From Viridibacillus arvi (lineage in GTDB: Bacteria; Bacillota; Bacilli; Bacillales_A; Planococcaceae), in assembly GCF_001274945.1 (NCBI RefSeq), contig NZ_LILB01000008.1:327357-391356 (forward strand): a stretch of DNA of 64,000 nt. The letters run 5' to 3'. Positions 25,950 through 34,746 of this stretch are shown here, in pieces (within the stretch, counting starts at the first letter, position 1; every line of letters begins with the position of its first letter). The translations under genes and the position numbers were made by a program. A model generated the notes under the pieces. It was not told the origin of the DNA. It searched no databases and was given only the letters and a program-made list of their open reading frames with translations.

Positions 25950-27227
25950 TTAAGACATGCTTATATTCGTTTTATTTTCTGTTACTTGATGCTTTTCTTT
26001 ATATGAAATTATTCCAATCAAGCCTATTATCGAGAAGATAACCGGCGCGATGAAACCATAATAATATCCATCAACTTGATTACCTGAAGTAGCTTGAAAA
26101 TGATCTAATATATATCCAAAAATGATTGGTAGCAAGACCGCACTTAGAAAGCCACCCGTATTCGCAACACCAGAAACAATACCAGATTCTTTTATAGGGA
26201 AAGATTGACGTACCGCTGCAAATGTTAATGCACTTGACCCATATCCAAAGCCAATGATAAAGAATAGTACAATTAGCAAGAAAAAGGACGGATGCCCCTT
26301 AGATAAAAGGAAAGAAAACCAACCCAATAAAACAATGCTATGAACGAAAATATATGGCCTTTTTATTGTTTCTAACCGGCTTGAAATCCAACTAGTTAGC
26401 GGCGCTCCAATAAGTGCCCCGATGAGACCGATCATAATCAGTTGGCTTGCATCTGAGCGTGTCATTTCATACATATTCATCCCATATGGTACTGCCCAAG
26501 AACTGATAAACCCTACATAACCTCCGACTACTCCAAAATGACAAAAAAATAGAGCCCATGCTTGCCGATTCGAAAAAATTCTTCGTAATAAAACTACTGT
26601 TTTTTCGCGTTGTACTTCTGCTATCACAACTACCGATTCATCTAAAAAGATTCGCTTAGTTTTTTTTACAAGTACAATATAAAGGAGAAGTCCACATAAA
26701 CATAATATTAATCCAGCTGAGAAAAATGCTCCTCTCCAACCAAGTAAAAGTATCCATGTGGAGAAAGGGACTGTCGCCAATAAGAAACCAAGACTTCCCG
26801 TCATGCCCGCCAGGCCAATTAATCTCACAAATTCCTTTGTATGAAACCATCGGGCCAAAATTAGCACCATATTAACCCAAATAGTCGCATCCCCTATCCC
26901 TGTTAATATTCTGGAAAAGAATAGGACGAATTCATGTGTACTAAGACTATAAAAAATCGTACCTAAACCTGTAAGTATTGCCCCTATAATTAGAAAAAAG
27001 TTAGGTCCAAAACGATCAGCCAAAATCCCCATCGGAATTTGCAAACTCGTGTACACTAAAAATTGTATACTCGTTAATAACCCAATCGTTGATGCAGTTA
27101 CATTAAAATCCCTCATCAATTGGTCTGTAATCAATCCTGGAGCGGTTCGTTGGCTTGCCATTAACAAATAAGTAAACAATACAGCAACAAATACAACCCA
27201 TCTGTATCTGCTATCTCGTTTTTCCAA
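25950..27227 (-). CDS. MFS transporter, unknown substrate
   Basis: A 425-residue major facilitator with 12 hydrophobic segments. It has a MGILADRFGPNFFLI loop 2-3 motif, FFSRILTGIGDATIWVN in helix 4 and a basic central loop (about 190-215) between two six-helix halves. It is unlike the two AAHS-type carriers nearby and closer to anion:cation symporter or general MFS groups. The start is TTG (27227) behind GTGGGG. No regulatory element or partner gene indicates its substrate. Confidence 0.8.
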   Translation of the reverse strand: MEKRDSRYRWVVFVAVLFTYLLMASQRTAPGLITDQLMRDFNVTASTIGLLTSIQFLVYTSLQIPMGILADRFGPNFFLIIGAILTGLGTIFYSLSTHEFVLFFSRILTGIGDATIWVNMVLILARWFHTKEFVRLIGLAGMTGSLGFLLATVPFSTWILLLGWRGAFFSAGLILCLCGLLLYIVLVKKTKRIFLDESVVVIAEVQREKTVVLLRRIFSNRQAWALFFCHFGVVGGYVGFISSWAVPYGMNMYEMTRSDASQLIMIGLIGALIGAPLTSWISSRLETIKRPYIFVHSIVLLGWFSFLLSKGHPSFFLLIVLFFIIGFGYGSSALTFAAVRQSFPIKESGIVSGVANTGGFLSAVLLPIIFGYILDHFQATSGNQVDGYYYGFIAPVIFSIIGLIGIISYKEKHQVTENKTNISMS

Positions 27228-27433
27228 TGAGCCCCACCCCTATTAACTTTTACTCTATATATATGAATTTCATGTAACGGTAAACCCTGTTTTTCAGAAT
27301 AGTTTTTTGATTTAAATTGGGCTGGATGTTTTTTTAGTTCGATAAATTCAATTAAAAAGCTGGAATCTTAGATTTTATCTCTTCTCATATAAGATATTCC
27401 TCATCATCTTTTTCTTAACCTGTACTTCGTTTA

Positions 27434-27501
27434 AAACAAAAAGTGGATAAAGTATGGTGAGATGGGGATATCCCCTTTTCTCTCCATTCTTTATCCACAC
27501 G
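27434..27501 (-). terminator. Long-stem terminator after rlmCD
   Basis: GTGGATAAAG...ATGG...GAGA pairs with TCTC...CCAT...CTTTATCCAC across a loop containing the palindrome GGGGATATCCCC. On the minus strand it is followed by TTTTTGTTTT. It lies 49 bases past the rlmCD stop. Confidence 0.8.
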
Positions 27502-27549
27502 GTTTGCACATCTTTATTTCATGTAGCAAGAGACTATTTTTTTTCTTTA

Positions 27550-28911
27550 CTATACTAATTCCAACCACGCGACAGCTTCGCAATGAGCCGTATGTGGGAA
27601 CATATCCACAGGTTGTACTTCCTGTGCTTTATAGCCACCATCTTCTAAGATCCTTAAATCTCTTGCCAATGTAGCTGGGTTACAAGATACATACACAACA
27701 CGTTTTGGACGTTGCTCTAAAATTGTATTTAACAATGCTTCGTCGCAACCTTTGCGTGGTGGATCGACTACTAAAATGTCTGCTGTTTTGCCTTCTTTGT
27801 ACCAGCGTGGAATGACTTCTTCAGCTGGACCTGCCTCGAAATACGTATTTGTAAAGCCATTCAGTTCAGCGTTACGTTTCGCATCTTCAATTGCTTGCGG
27901 TACAATTTCCACACCCATTACATATTTAGCTTTTTGTGCTAGGAATAATGAAATTGAACCAATGCCACAGTAAGCATCGATTACTGTTTCGTCCCCTTTT
28001 AGATCTGCGTAATCTAAAGCTTGCTTATAAAGCACTTCTGTTTGCTCTGGGTTTACTTGATAGAATGAACGCGCTGAAATTTCGAAGCGTACGTCGCCAA
28101 TTGTATCTTCAATGGTGTCATTGCCCCAAAGTTTTAACGTTTCGTTACCGAAAATAACGTTTGTTTTTTCACCATTAATATTTTGCATAATTGATGTTAC
28201 GTTTGGTACGAGTTGCTTGATTAATTCTACTGCTGCTTCAGCTTGCGGGAATTTGCGCTTTTTCGTTACAAGTACTACCATTACTTCGTTTGTTGCGCGG
28301 CCTTTGCGTACTACTACATGACGTAGCATACCCTGTCCTGTTTGCTCATCATATGGTTTAATACCTAACTTCCAAAGGCGTGGTTTTAAGCCTTCTAAAA
28401 TGGCATCTGCCTCTGCTGTTTGGATTAGGCAACGGTCTGTATCGACGATATCATGTGATTTTGTTTTGTAAAAACCTGCAATCGGTGCTTCGCCGTTTAA
28501 GCCGAATGGAATCTGAGCTTTATTGCGATAGTTCCATGGATTATCCATACCTTTAACAGGTAACACTGGTGCGTCAATCTTACCGATACGAGTCATGACA
28601 TTACGGACCATTTTCTCTTTCCATTTCAATTGACCTTCATACGATAAGTGTTGTAGCTGACAACCGCCACATTGTGCAAATACAGGGCATGGTGCTGCGA
28701 CACGGTCAGGTGAAGGTTCTGTAATGTTGATAATTTTAGCAAAGCCGTAGTTTTTTAATGTTTTCAATACATGGACTTCAGCAGTTTCATCAGGCAGTCC
28801 ACCTTGGATAAAAAGTGGGTAACCATCGATTTTCGCAACCCCTGCTCCATCATGTGTTAAGTCTTCTATATAAACCGTCAAGCGGTCATTTTTCTTTACT
28901 GGTGCTGTCAT
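27550..28911 (-). CDS. rlmCD: 23S rRNA (uracil-C5)-methyltransferase RlmCD
   Basis: A 453-residue RumA/TrmA-type enzyme. It has an N-terminal TRAM domain (about 8-65), the [4Fe-4S] cysteines in [15 protein letters not shown] plus a later Cys in DTDRCLIQ, and a C-terminal SAM-dependent methyltransferase domain. That domain shows [23 protein letters not shown] and the catalytic [12 protein letters not shown]. In B. subtilis the single enzyme (YefA) methylates both U747 and U1939 of 23S rRNA, so RlmCD is the likely name. The ATG is preceded by GGAGGAAG. It lies downstream of the cyd genes, but an unusual hairpin element and a terminator separate them. Confidence 0.93.
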   Translation of the reverse strand: MTAPVKKNDRLTVYIEDLTHDGAGVAKIDGYPLFIQGGLPDETAEVHVLKTLKNYGFAKIINITEPSPDRVAAPCPVFAQCGGCQLQHLSYEGQLKWKEKMVRNVMTRIGKIDAPVLPVKGMDNPWNYRNKAQIPFGLNGEAPIAGFYKTKSHDIVDTDRCLIQTAEADAILEGLKPRLWKLGIKPYDEQTGQGMLRHVVVRKGRATNEVMVVLVTKKRKFPQAEAAVELIKQLVPNVTSIMQNINGEKTNVIFGNETLKLWGNDTIEDTIGDVRFEISARSFYQVNPEQTEVLYKQALDYADLKGDETVIDAYCGIGSISLFLAQKAKYVMGVEIVPQAIEDAKRNAELNGFTNTYFEAGPAEEVIPRWYKEGKTADILVVDPPRKGCDEALLNTILEQRPKRVVYVSCNPATLARDLRILEDGGYKAQEVQPVDMFPHTAHCEAVAWLELV

Positions 28912-28988
28912 TTTCGTACTTCCTCCATTTCAGTTCTTCTATTGTACCATGACCTCTTAGAAGGAACAAAAGCGCAGAGTGCCCCTTT

Positions 28989-29069
28989 ACACCCGTCAAG
29001 CAGTTGAGGACACTCATGTGAAGTCGCTTTTTGACTTCATATAAGTGTTCGAAGCGACCTCAAGGGTGT
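28989..29069. repeat. Nested inverted-repeat element
   Basis: ACACCC (28989) pairs with GGGTGT (to 29069), and TTGAGG (29004-29009) pairs with CCTCAA (29058-29063). The centre, GACACTCATGTGAAGTC (29009-29025) with GACTTCATATAAGTGTTC (29033-29050), forms a long near-perfect stem with a 7-base loop. There is no T-run, so it is not a simple terminator. It could be a small RNA, an mRNA 5' structure for rlmCD, or a mobile-repeat remnant. Confidence 0.65.
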
Positions 29070-29090
29070 GGTATACGAAGCTAGATGTAG

Positions 29091-29125
29091 AAAAAATCCA
29101 AGTGCCAGAATCGACACTTGGATTT
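29091..29125 (-). terminator. Terminator of cyd operon
   Basis: AAATCCAAGTGCC pairs with GACACTTGGATTT, with six A residues on the left giving the T-run on the minus strand. It lies just past the cydS stop codon. Confidence 0.88.
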
Positions 29126-29135
29126 ATAAAATTAA

Positions 29136-29243
29136 TTATTCACCTTTCGTAACTGGCCCATCTTTTAATGCTACATAGAAGGCGACGGCAATGGATGCTG
29201 CTAATATGATAAATGGTGCATAGAAAATTAGAAAATTAACCAT
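29136..29243 (-). CDS. cydS: Cytochrome bd oxidase small subunit CydS
   Basis: A 35-residue, single-helix membrane peptide beginning MVNFLIFYAPFIILAAS and ending in a short charged tail (KDGPVTKGE). The FLI-YAP start and length match the CydS subunit described for Bacillales bd oxidases. GGGAGG lies 8 bases upstream of the ATG. It follows cydB by 15 bases and precedes the operon terminator. It probably packs against CydA to shield heme and stabilise the complex. Confidence 0.85.
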   Translation of the reverse strand: MVNFLIFYAPFIILAASIAVAFYVALKDGPVTKGE

Positions 29244-29258
29244 TCTGAAAATCCTCCC

Positions 29259-30284
29259 TTATGCATGATGGTCTTTTTTCCCACGAATATAATCTTTGTT
29301 GAATAAAAATAACTTCAAAAGCAAATATATTGATGGTATTAGCAGTAAAAGTCCTAGCACGAAAGCAACTACTAAAGCAGTTGCCATTGCTGGATTCGTA
29401 AAACTATCATATATAGTCAAATATGGGTAAAGCAAATATGGATAGTGTGAAATACCGTAGGCAAAAAATGCTAATGCAAATTGACCAACAAGTAAGCCTA
29501 ACGCCCAGCTATAATGCTGTTGCTTCCAAATAAACCAAACTGTAATGACAAACATGATTGCTGACAGACCGAACATCCAAGCAATATCGATCATACGATT
29601 AAAATGTTCTACGTTATGTTTACTTAACTCAAACATAATCCCAATAACAGAAATTGCTAATGGCCCCGCCCAAATGAGCGCGTATTTTCTTAGAAGCTTT
29701 GTAGCTTTTCGATCTCCAGCTTTATCTGCATACCAAGTTAAAAATACCGCTGATATATATAGAACAGCCGCAATTGCCAACACGACTATACTCCAAGTTA
29801 ATGGGCTTGTAAACAATGCATGATAATCTAAAACCGGATTACCATTCACCATCGATACAAAGCCACCTTCAGAAATTGTTAATACTACTGATAGTGAAGC
29901 AGGGATTAACAATCCTGCTGCTCCGTACATAAACGAATAACCTTTATGTCCTCGTGACCCATACGATTCAAACGCGTAATAACTACCACGAATGGCAAGG
30001 AGAATAATCGCTATACTTGCTGGCACGAGTAATGTTGTTCCATAATAAAAAGCTGTTTTCGGGAAGAAACCAACTACTCCCACGAAAAAGAATACTAAGA
30101 ATACATTCGTTACTTCCCATACTGGTGACAAATAACGTTGAATGATATTAGTTAAAATATGTTGTCGCCCCGTTAATACACCGTAAGCATTGAAAAATCC
30201 TGCACCAAAGTCAATCGAACCGATAATTAAATAGCCAAGTAAAAACATCCATAATACGGAAATTCCCAATATTTCTAATGTCAT
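29259..30284 (-). CDS. cydB: Cytochrome bd ubiquinol oxidase subunit II
   Basis: A 341-residue integral membrane protein with about nine hydrophobic segments. The N-terminal LGYLIIGSIDFGAGFFNAYG and WEVTNVFLVFFFVGVVGFFP are CydB hallmarks. It forms the heterodimer with CydA that reduces O2 to water with quinol electrons. Its start overlaps the end of cydA by 4 bases (ATGA type), indicating translational coupling. It ends in KKDHHA just before cydS. Confidence 0.93.
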   Translation of the reverse strand: MTLEILGISVLWMFLLGYLIIGSIDFGAGFFNAYGVLTGRQHILTNIIQRYLSPVWEVTNVFLVFFFVGVVGFFPKTAFYYGTTLLVPASIAIILLAIRGSYYAFESYGSRGHKGYSFMYGAAGLLIPASLSVVLTISEGGFVSMVNGNPVLDYHALFTSPLTWSIVVLAIAAVLYISAVFLTWYADKAGDRKATKLLRKYALIWAGPLAISVIGIMFELSKHNVEHFNRMIDIAWMFGLSAIMFVITVWFIWKQQHYSWALGLLVGQFALAFFAYGISHYPYLLYPYLTIYDSFTNPAMATALVVAFVLGLLLLIPSIYLLLKLFLFNKDYIRGKKDHHA

Positions 30285-31627
30285 GAGAAGTCACCGCCTT
30301 TTTCAGCTTTACGATCTTCAATTTCTTGTTCAATTGGATTGTGACGGAACATGCGTCGAAGTACAACGACACTACCAACACCTAAAATAATATATAGGCC
30401 ACAGAATAATATCAGCATAATGTCCACATGATCACTTGTTGTTGCAGCCTCTGCTACCTTCATATACTTACGTAAAATCCACGGTTGGCGACCAACTTCT
30501 GCAAGCCACCAGCCAGCTTCAATGGCAATAATAGATAACGGTCCTCCTGCAACAATGACCCTGCGGAACCATTTAGTACTTACAAAAGACCAACCTCGAA
30601 TTTTACCTAATACATACGCTGCTGACACTAATACCATGAACATACCTATCATGACCATAGTATCGAACAAGTAGTGAATGTAAAGTGGAGGTGTTTCATC
30701 TTCTGGAAATTCATTTAACCCAATAACTTCAGCTGTAGGGTTTGAATGTGCTAAAAAACTTAAAGCATACGGCACTTTAATGGCATACTTCACTTCTTCA
30801 CCATCGGTTACACCAAATAGAACAAGTGGAGCATTTTTCTCAGTTTCAAAATGCCACTCAGCTGCTGCTAATTTTTCTGGTTGATATTCTACTAAGTATT
30901 TTGCAGAGAAATCTCCAATGATTGCTGATGCAATGGCAAATACTAAACCAACTTTCATTAATAAGAACAACGCTTTTTTGTGATAAACGTGATTTGAACC
31001 TTTAAGCATTTTAAATGCTGCAATAGCTGCTAGAACAAAGGCTGCTGTCATGTAGGCTGTTACGACAACATGCGCTACTTTAGTTGGCATTGCTGGGTTT
31101 AACATCGCTAAAATTGGTTGTATATTAACGAGCTGACCATCTACGACATCAAAGCCTTGTGGTGCATTCATAAATGCATTCACGATTGTAATAAAGACTG
31201 CTGACATCGATGCACCAATTGCAACAGGAATTAATAATAGTAAATGTTTCTTTTGATTTTCGAAACGATCCCAGGTGTATAAATAAATACCTAAAAAGAT
31301 TGCTTCAAAAAAAAATGCAAATGTCTCCATAAAAAGTGGTAAGGCAATAACATTACCTGCTAGCTGCATGAAGTTAGGCCATAGTAGCGATAACTGCAAA
31401 CCGATAGCTGTACCTGTCACTACACCAACTGCAACGGTAATAACGAATCCACGCGCCCAACGCCTTGCCAGTAAAATATAGTGCTCATCATTCTTCTTAA
31501 TCCCAACCCATTGTGCAATCATAATCATTAATGGGACACCTACGCCGATTGTAGCGTAAATGATATGGAAAGATAATGTAAGCTCCGTTAAGACACGGCT
31601 AAAAAATACAGCACTTTCATTTTCCAT
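30281..31627 (-). CDS. cydA: Cytochrome bd ubiquinol oxidase subunit I
   Basis: A 448-residue heme-binding subunit. Family features include FSRVLTELTLSFHIIYATIGVGVP with its axial His, the Gly/Glu-rich FMETFAFFFEAIFLGIYLYTWDRF helix and the quinol-site GWWLAEVGRQPWILR. The Q-loop between is short, the Gram-positive type. GGAGGAACA lies just upstream of the ATG and overlaps the end of a small membrane peptide gene. It is a high-affinity terminal oxidase used at low oxygen. Confidence 0.94.
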   Translation of the reverse strand: MENESAVFFSRVLTELTLSFHIIYATIGVGVPLMIMIAQWVGIKKNDEHYILLARRWARGFVITVAVGVVTGTAIGLQLSLLWPNFMQLAGNVIALPLFMETFAFFFEAIFLGIYLYTWDRFENQKKHLLLLIPVAIGASMSAVFITIVNAFMNAPQGFDVVDGQLVNIQPILAMLNPAMPTKVAHVVVTAYMTAAFVLAAIAAFKMLKGSNHVYHKKALFLLMKVGLVFAIASAIIGDFSAKYLVEYQPEKLAAAEWHFETEKNAPLVLFGVTDGEEVKYAIKVPYALSFLAHSNPTAEVIGLNEFPEDETPPLYIHYLFDTMVMIGMFMVLVSAAYVLGKIRGWSFVSTKWFRRVIVAGGPLSIIAIEAGWWLAEVGRQPWILRKYMKVAEAATTSDHVDIMLILFCGLYIILGVGSVVVLRRMFRHNPIEQEIEDRKAEKGGDFS

Positions 31628-31639
31628 GATTGTTCCTCC

Positions 31640-31735
31640 TCAGCTTCCGAAAATACGTCCGACGAGTGACAGCAGCATAATACCTGCTACGATAAAGCTT
31701 AACCAGATTAGTTTCTTCTCATGTGTTTTATACAT
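31640..31735 (-). CDS. Small single-helix membrane peptide at head of cyd operon
   Basis: A 31-residue peptide MYKTHEKKLIWLSFIVAGIM... ending LVGRIFGS, with one hydrophobic helix (about 9-27) and a basic N-terminus. GGGAGAG lies 7 bases upstream of the ATG (31735), and its stop codon overlaps the ribosome binding site of cydA, so it should be translated first and coupled to cydA. It is distinct from CydS, which is present after cydB. It might be a second accessory subunit, comparable in position-independent logic to CydX, or an uptake/assembly peptide; this is inference. Confidence 0.6.
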   Translation of the reverse strand: MYKTHEKKLIWLSFIVAGIMLLSLVGRIFGS

Positions 31736-31816
31736 AGCGCACTCTCCCTTACTTATTATTATACCCAGAGCAACTGGTATTCTAACTTCCGAACGTGTCA
31801 GATTTATCACGTATTC

Positions 31817-31853
31817 ATGTTCAAAATATGATAAAAGAATGTTCAAAATGTGA
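31817..31853 (-). promoter_or_regulatory. Direct repeats upstream of cyd operon, candidate operator
   Basis: ATGTTCAAAATATGA (31817-31831) and ATGTTCAAAATGTGA (31839-31853) differ at one base and are spaced by 22 bp, two helical turns. The second also holds the dyad TTCA-N5-TGAA. They lie 80-120 bases upstream of the first cyd gene, where a redox regulator (for example ResD or Rex) could bind. The regulator is not identified. Confidence 0.45.
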
Positions 31854-31905
31854 ATTGTTATTTATCTTGAGCAAAGAATTTGCTTTTCACATTTTAGATA
31901 AAAGA

Positions 31906-31938
31906 AAAGACTAGAAAGCAACATAGCTTCTAGTCTAA
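31906..31938 (-). terminator. Terminator after dgkB
   Basis: AGACTAGAA pairs with TTCTAGTCT around an 11-14 base loop. On the minus strand the tail is TTTTCTTTT. It lies 15 bases past the dgkB stop. Confidence 0.82.
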
Positions 31939-31952
31939 AAACATTCATTATA

Positions 31953-32864
31953 TTATGGTCTATCTTGTTCTCTAATATCATCAATTGGTACAAAGACTTC
32001 AATATGTCTTTTTAAATTTCTAAATTCAGCAGGAATATCTCCACCGTATTCACCATCTAAATTTAACTGTACTACTTCATCCGAAGTCACTTTCACATGG
32101 CTAGCCTTTGCATGGATAACATGTGGATCTTTAAAATGTTCTCCGCGAACTGCAAGTGAAACAAGTTTGATAAAATCGGCGATATTACATTTTTTTAGTA
32201 TAAACATGGAGAAGTAACCATCATTAATACTTGAGTTTGGTGATAATTTTTCGAATCCGCCTACCGAGTTTGTTAAACCGATTAAGAACATCATTGCTTC
32301 ATCTTCAAAGACTTCACCATCGTATTCAATACGCATTTTAGAAGCTTTTATTGAAGGTAGCATTTCAATTCCTTTCAAATAATAAGCCAGTTGTCCAATC
32401 ATTGTTTTAAGCTTACTAGGTACTTCGTAAGTTAGTTCAGTAATACGACCGCCACCAGCAATATTAATAAAATGACGATCATTCACTAATCCTACATCCA
32501 CTGGAATAGTATCACCTTTGATAATAATATCTACAGCTTGACTTATATCTCGTGGAATATGTACCGCACGTGCAAAGTCATTTGTTGTCCCCATTGGTAT
32601 TAATCCAATTTTAGGTCTTTCTTCAAACTCACTAACCCCAGCGACAACTTCGTTTAATGTACCATCTCCACCTACAGCAATGATCACATCAAATTTACGC
32701 TCAACTGCTGCATTTGCAGCAGTAGTTGCATCGCCTGCACAGGTAGTAGCATGACAAGAGGCTTCATAGCCGGCGACTTCTAATTTTTCTAATACTTCAG
32801 GTAGATGCTTTTTGAAAATTTCTCTACCCGATGTGGGGTTATAAATGATTCGTGCTCGTTTCAT
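31953..32864 (-). CDS. dgkB: Diacylglycerol kinase DgkB
   Basis: A 303-residue soluble lipid kinase of the DAGK_cat family. It has RIIYNPTSGRE at the N-terminus, the nucleotide-binding IAVGGDGTLNEVVAG (about 63-77), PMGTTNDFARA and a C-terminal beta-sandwich with NLDGEYGGD. DgkB phosphorylates diacylglycerol released during lipoteichoic acid synthesis, returning it as phosphatidic acid. B. subtilis dgkB (yerQ) lies in the same gatCAB-to-rlmCD interval. The ATG is preceded by AGAAGG. Confidence 0.92.
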   Translation of the reverse strand: MKRARIIYNPTSGREIFKKHLPEVLEKLEVAGYEASCHATTCAGDATTAANAAVERKFDVIIAVGGDGTLNEVVAGVSEFEERPKIGLIPMGTTNDFARAVHIPRDISQAVDIIIKGDTIPVDVGLVNDRHFINIAGGGRITELTYEVPSKLKTMIGQLAYYLKGIEMLPSIKASKMRIEYDGEVFEDEAMMFLIGLTNSVGGFEKLSPNSSINDGYFSMFILKKCNIADFIKLVSLAVRGEHFKDPHVIHAKASHVKVTSDEVVQLNLDGEYGGDIPAEFRNLKRHIEVFVPIDDIREQDRP

Positions 32865-32949
32865 ATCATTACCTTCTTTGCTCTACAATTTTCTATATAT
32901 GTTAACGGAAAAATTCTGAGGAATGTTCCCAAAAGTACTTAAGGCTCAA

Positions 32950-32995
32950 AATAGGCTGTCTCAACGATTAAATTAAATACGTTTAGGCAGCCCTT
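32950..32995 (-). terminator. Terminator after thioredoxin-like gene
   Basis: GGCTGTCTCAACG pairs with CGTTTAGGCAGCC around an AT-rich loop. T-rich sequence follows in both directions. It lies about 105 bases beyond the gene at 33098. Confidence 0.65.
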
Positions 32996-33097
32996 TATTT
33001 CTTATAATGTATATCAAAATTTCAGTTTGTAGCAGTCAAACATGAAAAGCTTTCAATCCCATTATACAGAATCATCCTTATTGTGCAAATGACGGTT

Positions 33098-33658
33098 TTA
33101 TTTTAAAGTGTTTGTTACAACTTTACGGAAATCATCATATACCCAGCTCCAAAATTCTTCATTTGAAGCATTCTCTTCAGTAATACTTGCGAATAATTCC
33201 TTTTGTTTCTCTTCAAATGTAGGATCATCCTGTGTAGGTAGTGTGGCTTTTTTTGCTAACACATATTCTTGTAGCTGTGGTGCACGTGGTCCCCATTTTC
33301 CAAGCACTTCTCCTGCTTCACTTAAAATAATATAAACAGGAATAGAGCGACCACCGTTTGTTAAATACTGATCCATTAACTCTAAATTTTGGTCACGGTA
33401 AACACAACGCATTTCTAAATTTGCTGCCTCTGCAATTTTACGGATGATTGGATTGTTCATCATCGCATCACCACACCAGTCTTCTGTTATTGTTAAAATA
33501 TGTGGTTTTTTAGATGCAAGTAATGAAATAAACTCTTCATCTTCAGGCAGCTGGTAATTATTATAAACTTTAAAGCTGTTATCCTTATGCGTTGTCATAC
33601 TATCCATATAATCTTGAATTGAAATTGCTTCGTCAAAATATTGTTTTTCAGTTTTCAT
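33098..33658 (-). CDS. Thioredoxin-like family protein with a single active-site Cys
   Basis: A 186-residue cytoplasmic protein. The central part (about 50-130) shows a thioredoxin fold: HILTITEDWCGDAMMNNPIIRKIAE, then IPVYIILSEAGEVLGKWG with the cis-Pro region. The active site is WCGDA, with only the first Cys of CxxC retained; this variant is common in a Firmicute thioredoxin-like subfamily. A disulfide reductase role is therefore doubtful. GGGGG precedes the ATG. The neighbouring genes do not indicate a function. Confidence 0.8.
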   Translation of the reverse strand: MKTEKQYFDEAISIQDYMDSMTTHKDNSFKVYNNYQLPEDEEFISLLASKKPHILTITEDWCGDAMMNNPIIRKIAEAANLEMRCVYRDQNLELMDQYLTNGGRSIPVYIILSEAGEVLGKWGPRAPQLQEYVLAKKATLPTQDDPTFEEKQKELFASITEENASNEEFWSWVYDDFRKVVTNTLK

Positions 33659-33761
33659 ATGTAAAACCCCCTTGAAAATAGTGTAAATGTTTTATGAATT
33701 TTTGGCAAAGTTATAAACATGCTAATCTCCAATAAGATATTGTTACTCTACTACAGTCGTT

Positions 33762-34661
33762 TTAAATTAACTTCGTATTTAATTGAGTTAGTATAGATTT
33801 TGATAGAACAAAGCGCACTGTCATGAGTGGATCTACTATTTGGCAAATTTCAATTTGACCAGCTGCACTTAATAACATGGTAACTTCAGCTAGTGATCGT
33901 CCCGTTTTTTGTACAATTCTATTAGCCATTAACTCTGTTGCAAGCCTGCTTGCTTCGTCTAATGTTTCGGCAGAAGCGATTTGTGTAAACACGTCTTCAT
34001 TTTCTAATAAAGGCTGCTCTATTGACTCTCCTTTTAACACCTCTAATGTAACCGTCGCTGTTCCTTCTACTTCAACACCAGTAACGCCAATTTCCCCATC
34101 ACCCATTGCTGCATGGAAATCACCAAGACCAAATAATGCACCTTCAACGAAAACAGGGAGATATAAAATTGCACCCTCTGTAATCATTTTATTATCCATA
34201 TTTCCCCCATGTGGTCCAGGCGTGCCACAATTAATTGCTTCTTCTTTTGGTGCAACACCGATAACACCAATCATCTTATTAATAGATAATTTAATATCGT
34301 TTAAGAGTACATGGTCTTCTTTTATTGGTAAAATTTTAATTGTCGATTCAGTAAAACGATGTCCTAATGTACCTTCATTCGGCAGAGTCATCATCACACC
34401 CTGTGAACCAACTTCGATTTTATTAATTTTGATCTTTAAAATATCCCCAGGCATCGCTTCTTTAATATAAATGGGTCCTGTTGCGGGATTTGTTTGATCC
34501 CAAGCTAGTTGCTCTATCTTATCTTTCTCAGATATTATTTGGTTTTGAAAACAGTCGAATGTTTCAATACGAATTGTGGTACCTGATGAAATGGTTTTAA
34601 TAGGCTTGTGATTTTTATCAAAAGCGTAAACGATGCCTTCAGAACGACTTAATGTTTCCAT
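33762..34661 (-). CDS. Acetamidase/formamidase family protein
   Basis: A 299-residue FmdA/AmdA-family amidohydrolase. Visible family elements are the N-terminal DQTNPATGPIYI(K)EA-type segment, the PGPHGGNMDNK metal/active-site region and GDFHAAMGDGEI. It hydrolyses short amides such as formamide or acetamide to ammonia and the acid. The ATG at 34661 is preferred because TATGGGGGT lies upstream; a longer in-frame start (34715) runs into the adjacent terminator. It lies between gatB and the thioredoxin-like gene, and is not part of the conserved Bacillus order. Confidence 0.88.
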   Translation of the reverse strand: METLSRSEGIVYAFDKNHKPIKTISSGTTIRIETFDCFQNQIISEKDKIEQLAWDQTNPATGPIYIKEAMPGDILKIKINKIEVGSQGVMMTLPNEGTLGHRFTESTIKILPIKEDHVLLNDIKLSINKMIGVIGVAPKEEAINCGTPGPHGGNMDNKMITEGAILYLPVFVEGALFGLGDFHAAMGDGEIGVTGVEVEGTATVTLEVLKGESIEQPLLENEDVFTQIASAETLDEASRLATELMANRIVQKTGRSLAEVTMLLSAAGQIEICQIVDPLMTVRFVLSKSILTQLNTKLI

Positions 34662-34694
34662 ATGAATACCCCCATACTTTTTCTCTACTATAGC

Positions 34695-34737
34695 AAAAAA
34701 GACTGCTTGAGGCACGGATGCTCAAGCAGTCTTTGAA
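34695..34737 (-). terminator. Terminator after gatB
   Basis: AAAGACTGCTTGA (34698-34710) and TCAAGCAGTCTTT (34722-34734) are exact complements with an 11-base loop and a T-run on the minus strand. Confidence 0.9.
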
Positions 34738-34746
34738 AGTTTTAAA

